DNA of 53,702 nucleotides from an uncultured Marinomonas sp. (GCA_947493575.1 CANLRQ010000020.1:1-53702), one strand, 5' to 3'; counted from the stretch's first letter, positions 15,861-24,798 are shown. Notes: generated by a model not told the origin, from the letters alone. Program-made: numbers and translations.

Positions 15861-17888
15861 TTAGTTGGCAGGTTGCATGTTGATGTATTGAACAATTCTA
15901 GGTTGAGTCGCTGTATTAGAGCTGCTCCCATGTGGCAAGGCATGATGCCAAATAATTAAATCACCTGCATTGGCTGCAATGGGCTTTATTCCTAAGTCAG
16001 ACCATGGTTGTTTCTGAGGGTCTTGACCTGATGGTATGTTTTGTAGCCACTGATTAAACTCTTTATGGAATTTAGGAATGCAGCAAAACGCACCTTGCTT
16101 TTCGCTAGTATCTGTTAAATAAATCATGCCTTGTGTGCCAAACGGAACTGGGGTTTTTAATTCCAAATCTAAATGGATATTAGGCCCTTGGAATTGCCAC
16201 TCGGCTGTTTCTGGAGGGTTAAAACTGGCTCGATCAGTGGACACAAGCAAATTATTGCTTTGCCACAGTTGATAAAATACTTTATGGATGTTGGTTTTGT
16301 TTCTTATGGCTTTTTGCATTGGGCTGTCGAATAAAGGCACCATGATTTTTTGTAATGGTATTGATGGGCGATACCAGGTGCTGGGTTTATCTAATGAGAT
16401 ACCAATAAAGTTGCAAATCTCTGAGATTAGCTGTTGGCATTCATTGTTATCTAATACCTTTGGGATGATTAGATAGCCATTTTCCTCCCAAAACTGGATT
16501 TGTTGTTGATCTAAAACCTTTTCAATGTCTTGTGATGTTTGTTCTTTTTGCTCTTCTTGCTCTTCTTCTTGTTTTACTTCTAGTGATGCGAAGTGTTGAT
16601 TCACGCACTGTAACAGCATCTTACTTTGTGTATCTGAAATTTTTCCTTGGTTTTGCTGGAGTATGTAATCGGTAAATTCATCTTCTACCGTGCTTGCAAA
16701 TAATATTTGCAATGTCGGCTCTAGCCCAAGCTGAAGAATATCAAAGCATTTTGACTGTAAAGAATGTTCTTGTTGCATTACTTGAATGATGTTTTTGTGC
16801 TGTTTTTTCATAGATTGAGCGCAATGCCACATTCTTTTTAAGTAAGGCAGAGAAAGAGAGTTGAGCTCGTAGGGGGCTGGTAAAGGAGTGTCTTCTTTTA
16901 TGCTGTCTTTGTGTTTTGGGTATTTAAAGATAAATTGCGGGAAATCGCTAAAAGAGTAGCTGGCGGTAAATATGCCTGCTGGCTCTGGATCCTCATTAGC
17001 TATGATACGAGGTAAATTTAAGGAACATTGGTTGTCGGTAAGCCAATGATCACCATAAGCTTGAATCTGAGTCGTATAGTGTAAATCGGCAGAGTGTCCT
17101 TCATAGGATGGAATGATAAATGACGATTCTATAGTGGGCGTTGTTTGTTGATTGAGTTCTTGGGATGTTGTTTTTGATAAAGTAAAAAAATTGCCTATAT
17201 GCTGTGGTTTTGCTCCTTTGTATTTAGCTTTTAGCCAAGCATCTAAAACCACCTGTTGTGGAATAAGACACCCTGTGTCTTTTAATGAGGGTATTAAATG
17301 CCTAAAGATAGACACTTGTGGCTCATTGGCGAGTAAGGCCATCATGGTTTCAGATACAATGATGTCGTATTCTTTTTCAGGAACTTCCCATTCTAAAATA
17401 TCTGTACATTGAACCTGTTTGATGTAACTTGATACATCGAGTGTTTGAATCACTTTCGCTAATAGGTTAAGGGATTCTTGATGGATGTCCAATAGTGTGA
17501 TTTGTAACTCTTGGTCAGAAAAACGATGTAGTAAGGGCAAAACTAATAGACCAAAAGGCCCTGTTCCCCCATAAAGTAGATTAACCTTTTTGTTTTGGGC
17601 AAGCTGGTCTTCAATAGCTTGGTTTACCCCTCTAATAAATACTTGAGTACGCAAGTATTCTTCTGCACATTGCGCCGCGGTTGTCATGGATACCGCTTTG
17701 CCTTTTGATGTTCTTGTTGCGTTTTCGTCAGTAAAAAAATCAGGGTGTAAATCAATATGGGTTATGTCGCATAGATGAGACACTAAATCGTCAACGATTG
17801 CTTTATTGGAGTTAACTGTTTTATCACTGGACTGAATAATTTGATCAATCAATTGGTTCATTGCTAATTTTTTATCTTTGTTCGTCAT
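15861..17888 (-). CDS. Methyltransferase - PhyH-type Fe(II)/2-oxoglutarate dioxygenase fusion protein
   Basis: This 675-residue protein carries two enzymes. The N-terminal part (about 70-220) is a class I SAM-dependent methyltransferase with motif I LLYGGTGPFG (104-113), an acidic LLDIHQES strand end and a DIIVSETMMALL segment like that of arginine or L11-type methyltransferases. A Glu/Gln-rich linker near 435-460 leads to a phytanoyl-CoA dioxygenase (PhyH) domain. That domain has the iron triad His572-x-Asp574 (NIHLD) and His653 (LPHGSSSN), plus Arg664 eleven residues later for 2-oxoglutarate. Both active sites look intact. The substrate is unknown; methylating and hydroxylating one peptide or metabolite in sequence is a reasonable guess. 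It starts 42 bp after the Asp/Asn hydroxylase gene with AGAAGGA upstream, so the two are likely co-transcribed. Confidence 0.82.
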   Translation of the reverse strand: MTNKDKKLAMNQLIDQIIQSSDKTVNSNKAIVDDLVSHLCDITHIDLHPDFFTDENATRTSKGKAVSMTTAAQCAEEYLRTQVFIRGVNQAIEDQLAQNKKVNLLYGGTGPFGLLVLPLLHRFSDQELQITLLDIHQESLNLLAKVIQTLDVSSYIKQVQCTDILEWEVPEKEYDIIVSETMMALLANEPQVSIFRHLIPSLKDTGCLIPQQVVLDAWLKAKYKGAKPQHIGNFFTLSKTTSQELNQQTTPTIESSFIIPSYEGHSADLHYTTQIQAYGDHWLTDNQCSLNLPRIIANEDPEPAGIFTASYSFSDFPQFIFKYPKHKDSIKEDTPLPAPYELNSLSLPYLKRMWHCAQSMKKQHKNIIQVMQQEHSLQSKCFDILQLGLEPTLQILFASTVEDEFTDYILQQNQGKISDTQSKMLLQCVNQHFASLEVKQEEEQEEQKEQTSQDIEKVLDQQQIQFWEENGYLIIPKVLDNNECQQLISEICNFIGISLDKPSTWYRPSIPLQKIMVPLFDSPMQKAIRNKTNIHKVFYQLWQSNNLLVSTDRASFNPPETAEWQFQGPNIHLDLELKTPVPFGTQGMIYLTDTSEKQGAFCCIPKFHKEFNQWLQNIPSGQDPQKQPWSDLGIKPIAANAGDLIIWHHALPHGSSSNTATQPRIVQYINMQPAN

Positions 17889-17930
17889 TTGTTTTTTTAT
17901 CCTTCTGATGTCCGTAGATAGTAGGGTAAT

Positions 17931-18656
17931 TTATTCTGACTCTTTGTTTTGATGCCATTTCGCTCGTAGGTTTTGAGCCATTTCTTTTGCAGTGGGTGTG
18001 TTGAAATGCATTAACTGCTCAATGACTTGTAGAACGTTTTCATCGGTTATGCCAGCAGAGCCGTATTTGTATTCAATGATTTTTGTTTCATATCCTGACT
18101 TGAAAAATAGCGTTTGTAACCATTTATTGACAACACAATCGATGACGAGGTGCACCCTGTCTGTGTTGCTGTTGTTTTCTACTTGATGGAAATAATTTGC
18201 ATTCATATACCAGCATTCTCCTTCTGAGAAATGCACGGGTTCATCATTAATTTGGAAAATAACATCTTGATGGGTGCGAATAGGAATATGTAAGCGAGCA
18301 CAACCGTCTTCAAAACAAAGATCATGGTCATTGTGTCGAGCTATGCTAGAACCCGCTTTTAACCGCATCAGACGTGCAGAAACAATCTGGCATTGGAAAT
18401 GAGCTAATACATCTTGAAAATAAGAACATTGTGTTAAATATTTAGTGCTTTTATAGCGCTCTGGGTTTATTTCGACAACGGCACCATTGTCTGTTTTTCC
18501 GTCTACTGAACGCAGCGGAAGATTATCCCAACCACCATCATGAGCACCTGTGTTGACATGTTGAAGCCATAGATTGTGGGTAATGAGTTCAAGATCAGAT
18601 TGCAGTTTTTTAATATTAAATGAGACCGGAAGTCTATGAAATGCGTCAGTCATCAT
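17931..18656 (-). CDS. Aspartyl/asparaginyl beta-hydroxylase-domain protein
   Basis: This is a member of the Asp/Asn beta-hydroxylase family (Fe(II)/2-oxoglutarate enzymes of the cupin fold, including AspH and LpxO). Key residues are in the RHNDHD block (His108, His111), the RLHIPI strand (Arg121, His123), the YFHQVENNSNTDRVHLVID block (His157, Arg167) and the WDNLPLRS segment early on. At about 241 residues from the chosen ATG it is a single catalytic domain with no membrane anchor. The longer frame opening at 18725 would add 23 residues, but most of these are encoded by the R2 repeat and the low-complexity flank, so the ATG pair at 18656/18653 is more likely. It probably hydroxylates a peptide Asp/Asn or a lipid; its target here is unknown. 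It is co-directional with the methyltransferase-PhyH fusion. Confidence 0.85.
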   Translation of the reverse strand: MMTDAFHRLPVSFNIKKLQSDLELITHNLWLQHVNTGAHDGGWDNLPLRSVDGKTDNGAVVEINPERYKSTKYLTQCSYFQDVLAHFQCQIVSARLMRLKAGSSIARHNDHDLCFEDGCARLHIPIRTHQDVIFQINDEPVHFSEGECWYMNANYFHQVENNSNTDRVHLVIDCVVNKWLQTLFFKSGYETKIIEYKYGSAGITDENVLQVIEQLMHFNTPTAKEMAQNLRAKWHQNKESE

Positions 18657-18972
18657 ATTGTTCTCGTTAAAAATATAAAGGAAGGTGCGAATCAGTCTAC
18701 TAAGCCTGCGTTCTTTGTTGAACATCTCGAATAGCAGACTTTATCCACATACTGAGGCAAGAGAACTTATTCGCACCTTTCCTAAACAATGACGGATAAT
18801 TTATTCAGAGGGAAGTACTTTTATCTATTAGGTTTAAAGGTTTTGATGAATAGCAGAAGAAATGTTGAAACTTAAGAGGTTGTTGCTTGATGGATCAACA
18901 GCCGTTGAATAGTGCCTTCCCTCGGGAAGGCACGAATAAAATTGAAAGCTGGTGGTTTATTCGTCCCCGTCC
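18657..18972. other. Intergenic region with R2 copy b and a hairpin
   Basis: This 316-bp gap between mrcA (leftward, ending 18973) and the hydroxylase gene contains R2 copy b (18680-18782). It also has a hairpin at 18912-18933 (GTGCCTTCCC / GGGAAGGCAC) and a smaller one at 18895-18908 (TCAAC / GTTGA). The hairpins could help end mrcA transcription, but no U-tract follows. The right arm plus CGAATAAA resembles a worn R2 end. Confidence 0.5.
18680..18782 (-). mobile_element. R2 MITE-like element, copy b (both IS5-type ends, TAAA flanks)
   Basis: Both ends are recognisable: GGAAGGTGCGAAT on the left and CTTATTCGCACCTTTCC on the right, in inverted orientation. TAAA precedes the left end (18676-18679) and follows the right end (18783-18786), consistent with a 4-bp target duplication. 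The perfect DnaA-box 9-mer TTATCCACA is at 18741-18749. It lies just upstream of the Asp/Asn hydroxylase gene and supplies an in-frame extension of its reading frame. Confidence 0.78.
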
Positions 18973-21447
18973 TTAAAATAAATCCTCTAGAGCTGTGTCT
19001 TGAGTTTCATTAGCAAGGTTTGTTTGGTCGTTTTCGTTATTTAGCGCCGGGGAAGTGGCTAAACGAACTGGCGGTAAGTTCTGCTTTCTGAAAATTTCAA
19101 AGATGGCATTTTTTTGTCCAGGTAAAGCGCGTTCTCCTGTTTCAGGGTCAATACGAACTGTAACTAAACTGGAAGGCTTTTTAATAAATGCGGGTTCAGT
19201 GCCGTCGAGTGCAACGCGCATATAATTTATCCACGTAGGCAGAGACACGGAGCCACCCCATTCACCACGACCTAACTCACTGGAGTTATCGAAACCACTC
19301 CAAACGGTTGTTACTATGTCGCCATTGAATCCTGAAAACCAAGCATCACGGCCATCGTTGGTGGTGCCAGTTTTACCCGCGATGTCATCTCGTTTTAATA
19401 CAAGTGCGCGGCGCCCGGTACCGTATTTAATAACATCACGCATCATGTCATAAATGATGTAGTTGACTTCAGGGTTGAGCACTAATTGAGCCACTGGTCG
19501 AGTTTGAATACCAAGAGGGGAATCAAATAACCCCATTTGTCTTCTATCTTCACTGGCTTGAGTGCTGGCTAAGATGTCGTCGATATTTTCTTCTATTAAA
19601 GAGCAGGTTTCACAAACGGTTATTGGCGCTGCTTGATAGAGTTCTTCGCCTTCTTTACCTTCTACCCGATCAATTATATAAGGTTCAACTTGGTAACCTC
19701 CATTGGAGAGAACGGCATAACCTTTAGCAATTTGCAGTGGTGAAATATTGGCGCTACCAAGGGATAAGGAGAGGTTGTTCGGTAATTCTTCAGGAGAAAA
19801 GCCAAAACGCTTGAGAAACTCTAAAGTGGGTCTGACTCCCATTTCATCTAATAGGCGGACAGATACAATGTTTTGGGAACGATAGAGAGCTTGACGTAAG
19901 CGCGTTGGGCCGTAGAACTTTCCTCCATCATTGGTGGGTCTCCATGCCGTTGCTAAGTTTGGGTCATTAAAGACAACAGGGGCATCGTTGATAGTGCTGG
20001 CCGCACTGTAGCCTTGAGAAAGGGCACTCGTGTAAATGAAGGGTTTAAAGCTTGAACCCGGTTGGCGTTTTGATTGAGTGACACGATTGAATTTATTTTG
20101 AAAAAAGTTTAATCCGCCGACTAAAGCATGAATCGCTCCGTTTTTGCTGTCTAGGGAAACAAGCGCACTCTGGACTTTGGGTATTTGAGAAAGTTTCCAA
20201 GTGAGCGTAGCATCTGGTTTTACATAAATTATGTCACCTTCTACTATGATCTCATTGGCTTTTTTAGGTTTGCTGCCTCTTTTGCTGTGGTCAATATAAG
20301 GTCTAGCCCAGTTTAAAGCATCCCAAGGTAGGGTGTGTCTTTCTCCTGATGGTAAGCGGATCAGAGCGGACTGATCTTCAAGTTGCAATACAAGAGCAGG
20401 CATCCATTGGCCAATACTCGGTATCTTGGATAGTGCATTAAGTTGCTCTTCTTGTGTTGCATCTATTAGTTCAGTTCTTGTTTCAATTGATCCCCTATAC
20501 CCATGGCGTTCATCATAGGATGCTAAGCCTGTCTCGATGGCTTTGTTGGCGGCAACTTGTTTTACAGAATCAATGGTTGTGTAAACAGAGAGGCCAGCCT
20601 CATACAAGTCATCACCAAAGGTTTCATACAGTTCGGAACGCACCATTTCTGCGACATAATTTGCTTCAATAACAGGCGTCACACCATGATTTAATGCCGT
20701 GATAGAGGATTCAACCGCTTCTTGATAGCTGTCTTTATCAATTTTCCCAAGGGTGAGCATGCGCTGTAAAATCCAATTACGGCGAATAAGTGCTCTTGAT
20801 GGGTTGGCAATGGGGTTGTAGCGAGAAGGTGCTTTGGGCAAACCTGCTATCATGGCAAGTTGCGCTAAATTTAATTCGTCTAATGATTTTCCATAATACA
20901 CTTGAGCCGCAGCTTGAAAGCCGTATGCACGTTTTCCTAGATAAATTTTATTTATATAAAGCTCGAGTATTTCTTCTTTACTGAGCTCTTGTTCCATTTT
21001 TAATGCGATGAATATTTCAGTAAATTTTCGAGTAAAAGTTTGTTCAAATGATAGGAAATAGTTACGAGCAACCTGCATGGTGATAGTACTACCACCACCT
21101 TGTTTTTCTCCTGTTGTGATAAGCTGAAATACCGCGCGGCCTAAGCCCATAATATCGACACCCGGATGTTGATAAAAGTGGGTGTCTTCAGCAGACAATA
21201 CGGCTTCTTCGAGTTGTTTGGGGATCTCATCATAAGATATTGGGGTGCGGCGTTTTTCGCCAAACTCACCGATAAGCAGCTTATCAGACGTATAAATTCT
21301 TAAAGGAACTTGTAGTTCAATTTCTCTAAGTTTTTCTACCGTAGGAATGTTGTGTTTAACGCTTTGGTAAATACCGTATGTAATGCCTGCAGCAGATAAA
21401 GCGCCGAGCAAACCAAGAATAAACAGTATTTTAAAAGTCTTTAACAT
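18973..21447 (-). CDS. mrcA: Penicillin-binding protein 1A (bifunctional glycosyltransferase/transpeptidase)
   Basis: This class A penicillin-binding protein polymerises and cross-links peptidoglycan. An N-terminal signal anchor (ILFILGLLGALSAAGITYGIY) is followed by the GT51 glycosyltransferase domain, with EDTHFYQHPGVD and GGSTITMQVARNYF. After an OB-like insert comes the transpeptidase with SSFK (the catalytic serine, in RQPGSSFKPF), SQN and KTGTT motifs. The length, 824 residues, fits the family. It lies divergent to the pilus/secretin genes, the conserved arrangement in gammaproteobacteria. R1 copy D sits in the shared promoter region. Several of its late residues are Asn/Gln-rich and probably unstructured. 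Confidence 0.97.
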   Translation of the reverse strand: MLKTFKILFILGLLGALSAAGITYGIYQSVKHNIPTVEKLREIELQVPLRIYTSDKLLIGEFGEKRRTPISYDEIPKQLEEAVLSAEDTHFYQHPGVDIMGLGRAVFQLITTGEKQGGGSTITMQVARNYFLSFEQTFTRKFTEIFIALKMEQELSKEEILELYINKIYLGKRAYGFQAAAQVYYGKSLDELNLAQLAMIAGLPKAPSRYNPIANPSRALIRRNWILQRMLTLGKIDKDSYQEAVESSITALNHGVTPVIEANYVAEMVRSELYETFGDDLYEAGLSVYTTIDSVKQVAANKAIETGLASYDERHGYRGSIETRTELIDATQEEQLNALSKIPSIGQWMPALVLQLEDQSALIRLPSGERHTLPWDALNWARPYIDHSKRGSKPKKANEIIVEGDIIYVKPDATLTWKLSQIPKVQSALVSLDSKNGAIHALVGGLNFFQNKFNRVTQSKRQPGSSFKPFIYTSALSQGYSAASTINDAPVVFNDPNLATAWRPTNDGGKFYGPTRLRQALYRSQNIVSVRLLDEMGVRPTLEFLKRFGFSPEELPNNLSLSLGSANISPLQIAKGYAVLSNGGYQVEPYIIDRVEGKEGEELYQAAPITVCETCSLIEENIDDILASTQASEDRRQMGLFDSPLGIQTRPVAQLVLNPEVNYIIYDMMRDVIKYGTGRRALVLKRDDIAGKTGTTNDGRDAWFSGFNGDIVTTVWSGFDNSSELGRGEWGGSVSLPTWINYMRVALDGTEPAFIKKPSSLVTVRIDPETGERALPGQKNAIFEIFRKQNLPPVRLATSPALNNENDQTNLANETQDTALEDLF

Positions 21448-21607
21448 AGCAGTTGGACTATCGTTGATAAAAAGGAAAAATACATTATAGCGAATTCTTA
21501 ATCATTAATGTGCTTAACTTTTCAGCAAATCGTGTTATCTTTTTGTAAAACTAATATCGATGGAACTTGTTTGTATTGTTGTTAGGTCGATGTTATTTGA
21601 AAATACA

Positions 21608-21669
21608 GAGACCTTAATACTTTGTTAAAAGCAGACTTGTCGTTGTTCATGACTTAGTGCAAAGGTCTC
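21608..21669 (+). mobile_element. R1 MITE-like element, copy D (62-bp deletion form, 5-bp target duplication)
   Basis: Both ends are present (GAGACCTT... and ...GTGCAAAGGTCTC), but the middle is lost between CAGACT and CATGACTT. It is flanked by ATACA on both sides (21603-21607 and 21670-21674), so the short form may have transposed as such. It ends 44 bp upstream of the PilM/N-like gene. Confidence 0.8.
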
Positions 21670-21713
21670 ATACACATTTAATTTAAGAAATTTTAATAGC
21701 TCAAGGATGAACT

Positions 21714-22739
21714 ATGACATTTTCGCTTTCCCACGGACTCTTGGTGTTGTCCGAGTCTAACTGTCGCTTGATTGCGCCTAAAAAAATACTCAAATCTAAT
21801 ACTGTTATAACTGCTGACTCCCAATATGTGCTGGACAATGACTTTGACTTTTCGGAACTAGAAGAGAGTGCATTTAGTCGTGCATTGATAAAGTTGGATA
21901 AAGAATGGTCAGAGTGCTTTGCAAAAGAAGCTTGTAAAGTAAAGCAATGGAGAGTGCTTTTACCTGAACATTGGTTTTCTTTTACTAATGCAGAGCTACC
22001 TCACATTGGAAGTGATTATTTACTATCTTTATCTAGCTTGTCTATTATTTCAGAAACAATACGACTGGCTCCTGAGCAACTGTGTTATGGGTATCAGTCT
22101 GTGAACAATCAGTCTAACTCATTTAATATTTATGGGTGCCCACGGGATTGGTTAAATCAGCTTACTGACATTTGTGGAGTGGAAATTGTCAGTATTTCCC
22201 CTTATTCATTAGCTGCAAATTATGCTGTTGAAGAGGTAGGTGCTTTGCCAGAATTGGAGCCTTATCAACCTTTGAAGTGGTGGTTCCAAAAACAAAAGCG
22301 TTTAGCTATTCAGTTGGTTTATTTGAGTGTATTAATTGGAGGAATCGGCCTTTCGATCTTGTATTGGGTTAATAGTAGGCAGGATTTACTATCGCAATCG
22401 ATACAGCATGTTCAATCTCAGTATTTCCCTTTGAAGACTCCATCAAACAAGCAGTTGCAGTTTGAAGCATTATTGCTTGCCTTAGTGGAGGTTCCTCCTC
22501 AAATTAGAGTGAACTCATTGACGTACTCCCAAGGTGAATTGGTATTAAATATTCATGCTTCTGAGAAGGCATTACAGGATTTTTTACATACATGGCAAAC
22601 ACGCTGGGGGACGTTTGTATGGTCTGCTTTTGATTCAGGGGTTCAAGGTGAAAGCCATCTTGGTATGTTGCTCGAACAAAGGAATGGTGAAATAGGGAGG
22701 GAGGTGATCCATGCAAATGTATTGGTTAAAGCTCGTTAA
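21714..22739 (+). CDS. Divergent PilM-PilN-like (GspL-like) protein
   Basis: The gene occupies the place of pilM/pilN between mrcA and the secretin gene. The 341-residue protein has a soluble N-terminal part of about 190 residues with a worn actin-like pattern. A single membrane segment follows (LAIQLVYLSVLIGGIGLSIL, about 203-222), then a periplasmic part with a VPPQIRVNSLTYSQGELVLN ferredoxin-like block as in PilN or GspL. This layout suggests one protein doing the jobs of PilM (cytoplasmic) and PilN (inner-membrane), linking the motor or platform to the secretin. Similarity is low, and the assignment rests on position and topology. It overlaps the next gene by 29 bp. Expression probably starts near R1 copy D. 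Confidence 0.6.
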   Translation: MTFSLSHGLLVLSESNCRLIAPKKILKSNTVITADSQYVLDNDFDFSELEESAFSRALIKLDKEWSECFAKEACKVKQWRVLLPEHWFSFTNAELPHIGSDYLLSLSSLSIISETIRLAPEQLCYGYQSVNNQSNSFNIYGCPRDWLNQLTDICGVEIVSISPYSLAANYAVEEVGALPELEPYQPLKWWFQKQKRLAIQLVYLSVLIGGIGLSILYWVNSRQDLLSQSIQHVQSQYFPLKTPSNKQLQFEALLLALVEVPPQIRVNSLTYSQGELVLNIHASEKALQDFLHTWQTRWGTFVWSAFDSGVQGESHLGMLLEQRNGEIGREVIHANVLVKAR

Positions 22740-23523
22740 TTTCAAAAAGTTAGAACAGATACTTCTTAATTCTACTTCGAGTAAGGTGCCATTAACTTAT
22801 ACTAATGTTTCTTTGTTGGTTTTATTGCAGTTATGTTTGTGGGGAGTAGGAATCTACAATGTTTGGCTTAATGAAGAAGATCTTATTAGGGAGCACAATA
22901 AATCACAGAAGTCGCTTACCATACAAAATCGTTTGCAAGCGGGTAACTATTTTCCTGATGCTTTAAAGGCGCTGCCGTGGCTTTCGTGGGAGTGGCAAAA
23001 AAACACTTGTGGTGCTTTATCTAATTGGGAGGCAACATCTGCAATGAATTCAACTAAGGCGTTAATTCCACAACAAACTTCCCTGGAATTTTGTTTGCTT
23101 CTTAAAGGAACGGCGAGCGCAAAGCAGTGGCAAACAGCACTTGTTCAATTGGATGAATTTGCACCATTTCGACCAATGAATGTGCATTGGGAAAAAACGA
23201 ATTTAGGTGAATGGCAAGCAGAGTTGGGTCTTCGTCCTGTGTCAAAAAAAGCCAATCGTCAGGCTTATTCTTTATTTCCTTTTTCGGGTTTTTCTAGAGT
23301 GCAATTGCAACATCAAGTTCAACTTGTAGGAACTGTTTATCTTGAGGAAGAGTTTAGAGGTTTGTTAGAGGTCAACGACACGACATTGTCTGTTTTACAG
23401 GGTGACTGGTTGCCTGAGCTTTTAGCCAGTGTGGTGTTTATTGATAGCAAAAAAATAGTACTGCGTTATTTGGATGGTAATGAGAGCGAGGTGTTTTTAA
23501 ATAAGTTAAGCCTTTTTCAGTAA
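22711..23523 (+). CDS. Divergent PilO-PilP-like inner-membrane protein
   Basis: This 270-residue protein has one N-terminal membrane segment (VSLLVLLQLCLWGVGIYNVWL, about 33-53). A periplasmic region follows, and its final 65 residues (LVGTVYLEEEFRGLLEVND... LQGDWLPELL... KKIVLRYLDG) look like the homology region of the PilP pilotin-like protein that docks on secretins. The middle could be a PilO-like domain, so it may be a natural PilO-PilP fusion. A strong ribosome-binding site, GGAGGTGAT, lies inside the end of the preceding gene, and the two genes overlap by 29 bp, implying translational coupling. The next gene (secretin) begins 12 bp downstream. Role in a type IV pilus or DNA-uptake machine is inferred from the locus. 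Confidence 0.6.
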   Translation: MQMYWLKLVNFKKLEQILLNSTSSKVPLTYTNVSLLVLLQLCLWGVGIYNVWLNEEDLIREHNKSQKSLTIQNRLQAGNYFPDALKALPWLSWEWQKNTCGALSNWEATSAMNSTKALIPQQTSLEFCLLLKGTASAKQWQTALVQLDEFAPFRPMNVHWEKTNLGEWQAELGLRPVSKKANRQAYSLFPFSGFSRVQLQHQVQLVGTVYLEEEFRGLLEVNDTTLSVLQGDWLPELLASVVFIDSKKIVLRYLDGNESEVFLNKLSLFQ

Positions 23524-23535
23524 GGAGAAAAGAGA

Positions 23536-24756
23536 ATGGCGTTTTTGATAGGGCACGTTAGGTTTTTTATTTTAAGTTGTATCTTGTTAATAAGTCCTGC
23601 TTTGTTTGCATTTGATGTGCAAATTAAAGACAGGGAGTTGAATGAATTTCTTCCTTGGTTAGCGAATGAAACGGGTGAGAGTTTAGTGATGAGCCCTGAT
23701 ATTACAGGTCGATTGAGCTTAAATTTGCATGATACGAATTGGAAGGCATTGCTGCAAACCGTCTCACAAAAGCATAATTTGTCGCTAACTTGGTCGGGTA
23801 AAACCGCATTGCTGTCTAAGGCTCTTCCTAACGATTTAGCGGTGGGCGTATTACAAGGAGATGATCAAGGAGAAGGGAGAAAAGGAGAGCTTTGTCGTAC
23901 ACAATTTTGGTCGCTTGAGCATGCAGAAGCAGAAACGGTAGGTAAGCATTTGCATTCTTTGTTTCCTAAATTCAATGTGAGTGTAGACAGTCGAACGAAC
24001 TCTATTATTGTATTGAATTGTCAAAAAGACGATCAACTATCAGACGTTATTCATTGGCTAGATAGCCCTTTAAGGCAAATTGAGATTAGTGCTCGCATTG
24101 CTCAGATACGAGGTAATGCACAGTCTCAATTTGGCGTGAATTGGGAAACTCAAACCGCGAATACCATGGTGGAATCTGGTTTTGGTGGAGCAATTGATTT
24201 AGGCGCATTAGAATCTTCAGGTGCGTTTAATTTTGCTTTGTCTAAAGGTGAGAAAATCTTAGCGTTGACATTGGATTTGCTAGAAAGTGAAGGGCGAGCA
24301 AATATTATTTCAGAACCAAAAATTGTTACGGCTGAAGGGCAAGCGGCTAGGATTGAGTCAGGTACCGAAGTGCCATACCAAACCCGTGAAAATGAAGATG
24401 TAAAAATTGAGTTTAAACAGGCGGGTTTGATGTTAGAGGTCACCCCCTTTGTTAAAGATGGTGATAAAATACAGTTGGATTTAACGATTCATCAAGATGC
24501 CGTTGGAGACTTGGTAAATGGTATTCCCAGTTTAGAGACGAACCGCCTTAATACTCAGGTTGTTGTCGTTGACCAAGAAACTTTAGTGCTGGGTGGCATT
24601 TTTAGAGATGAAAATTTAGTCAGTGAGAGTAAAATTCCTGTTTTGGGTGACTTGCCATTGATCGGTGCCCTCTTTAAAAGACGTATTGAGCGGCAAGAAA
24701 AAGTTGAATTACTTGTATTTATTACCCCAAAACTGCTACAAATGACAAATAACTAG
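23536..24756 (+). CDS. pilQ: Short secretin, PilQ/HofQ type
   Basis: This outer-membrane secretin forms the gated channel for a type IV pilus or DNA uptake. A signal peptide (FFILSCILLISPALFAF) is followed by an STN domain (about 26-92), one N1/NolW-like domain (about 116-175) and the secretin core. The core contains VPYQTRENEDVKIEFKQAG, NRLNTQVVVVDQETLVLGG and the signature VPV/IPVLGDLPLIGALF close to the C-terminus. With 406 residues it lacks the AMIN domains of full-length PilQ (about 700) and matches the E. coli HofQ size. It is preceded by AAGGAGAAAAG and follows the two pilus-like genes in an operon. The aroK gene follows after 42 bp. Whether this organism still makes a functional pilus from this locus cannot be judged here. 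Confidence 0.88.
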   Translation: MAFLIGHVRFFILSCILLISPALFAFDVQIKDRELNEFLPWLANETGESLVMSPDITGRLSLNLHDTNWKALLQTVSQKHNLSLTWSGKTALLSKALPNDLAVGVLQGDDQGEGRKGELCRTQFWSLEHAEAETVGKHLHSLFPKFNVSVDSRTNSIIVLNCQKDDQLSDVIHWLDSPLRQIEISARIAQIRGNAQSQFGVNWETQTANTMVESGFGGAIDLGALESSGAFNFALSKGEKILALTLDLLESEGRANIISEPKIVTAEGQAARIESGTEVPYQTRENEDVKIEFKQAGLMLEVTPFVKDGDKIQLDLTIHQDAVGDLVNGIPSLETNRLNTQVVVVDQETLVLGGIFRDENLVSESKIPVLGDLPLIGALFKRRIERQEKVELLVFITPKLLQMTNN

Positions 24757-24798
24757 GTGTAAACCTAAATCCGCTAAATATCAATATAAAAAAAGACC

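Noticed and set aside
18912..18940. Terminator of mrcA or another R2 copy
   Set aside because: The hairpin is strong but has no U-tract on the mrcA strand. The bases GGAAGGCACGAATAAA resemble an R2 end with three changes, too little to call a copy.
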